DNA from: Aurantimonadaceae bacterium
Lineage (GTDB): Bacteria; Pseudomonadota; Alphaproteobacteria; Rhizobiales; Rhizobiaceae
NCBI GenBank assembly: GCA_003232595.1
Contig: QIIJ01000151.1
Location: 1-6,501, forward strand
Reading direction: 5' to 3'
Length of the DNA stretch: 6,501 nucleotides
The notes under the pieces were generated by a model. That model saw nothing but the letters and a program-made list of their open reading frames with translations. It searched no databases and was not told the origin of the DNA. The first letter of the stretch is position 1. Every line of letters begins with the position of its first letter. Positions 6,427 through 6,501 of this stretch are shown in pieces. The position numbers and the translations under genes are program-made.

Positions 6427-6432
6427 GGAGGA
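6427..6432 (+). promoter_or_regulatory. Strong ribosome binding site of the VOC gene
   Basis: GGAGGA lies seven bases before ATG 6440. It is the strongest Shine-Dalgarno sequence in the right-hand operon and fixes the start of the truncated last gene. Confidence 0.75.
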
Positions 6433-6439
6433 CTATCCA

Positions 6440-6501
6440 ATGAAAGTCGAGAAAATTCACCATGTGGCCTATCGCTGCAAGGACGCAAAGGAAACCGTTG
6501 A
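6440..6501 (+). CDS. VOC-superfamily protein (glyoxalase/ring-cleavage dioxygenase fold), partial
   Basis: Only the first 20 full codons are inside the window: MKVEKIHHVAYRCKDAKETV. The pattern KIHHVAYRCKDAKET is the first beta-strand and helix of the vicinal oxygen chelate fold, in which a histidine (here H8) is usually the first metal ligand. Members include extradiol dioxygenases, 4-hydroxyphenylpyruvate dioxygenase relatives and glyoxalases. Placed after a phenol-type monooxygenase and a DUF2783 protein, a ring-cleavage or isomerase role is a fair guess, but 20 residues cannot decide it. Confidence 0.7.
   Translation, partial: MKVEKIHHVAYRCKDAKETV

Overview
The window looks like a stretch of chromosome from an alphaproteobacterium of moderate GC content. 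This is inferred from a perfect CtrA-type box (TTAA-N7-TTAAC) in an intergenic region, a periplasmic FecR-domain protein paired with an outer-membrane TPR/barrel protein, and an aromatic-type flavin monooxygenase followed by a DUF2783 protein. No rRNA, tRNA, CRISPR array, insertion sequence or phage gene is visible, and no gene-free stretch reaches 300 bases.

Left part (1-2751, all minus strand). At the edge lies the N-terminal part of a PlsC-type acyltransferase (HX4D and FPAGG motifs visible), running out of the window. It has a plausible promoter and ATG, but that ATG is one base out of frame across an eight-base A tract. Next is a two-gene operon. The first gene encodes an exported protein with two TPRs followed by a predicted outer-membrane beta-barrel. 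Fifteen bases downstream is a secreted FecR-domain protein with a six-cysteine C-terminal half. The pair looks like an envelope system of unassigned function.

Middle intergenic region (2752-2974). Two transcription units diverge here. It holds the CtrA-like box close to the barrel gene, and a good sigma-70-type promoter with an adjoining palindrome in front of the metallo-beta-lactamase (MBL) fold gene.

Right part (2975-6501). An MBL-fold protein with a degenerate metal site, an MhpA-type FAD monooxygenase, a small DUF2783 protein and the start of a VOC-superfamily protein all read rightward. They resemble a catabolic operon for an aromatic or phenolic compound whose substrate cannot be read from the sequence. 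Between the first and second genes sits an oppositely oriented type II toxin-antitoxin module: a Phd/YefM-type antitoxin followed by a VapC PIN toxin. Its 3' end overlaps the MBL gene by four bases. Its promoter and palindromic operator occupy the 70 bases in front of the monooxygenase, so transcription of the two systems is likely to interfere.
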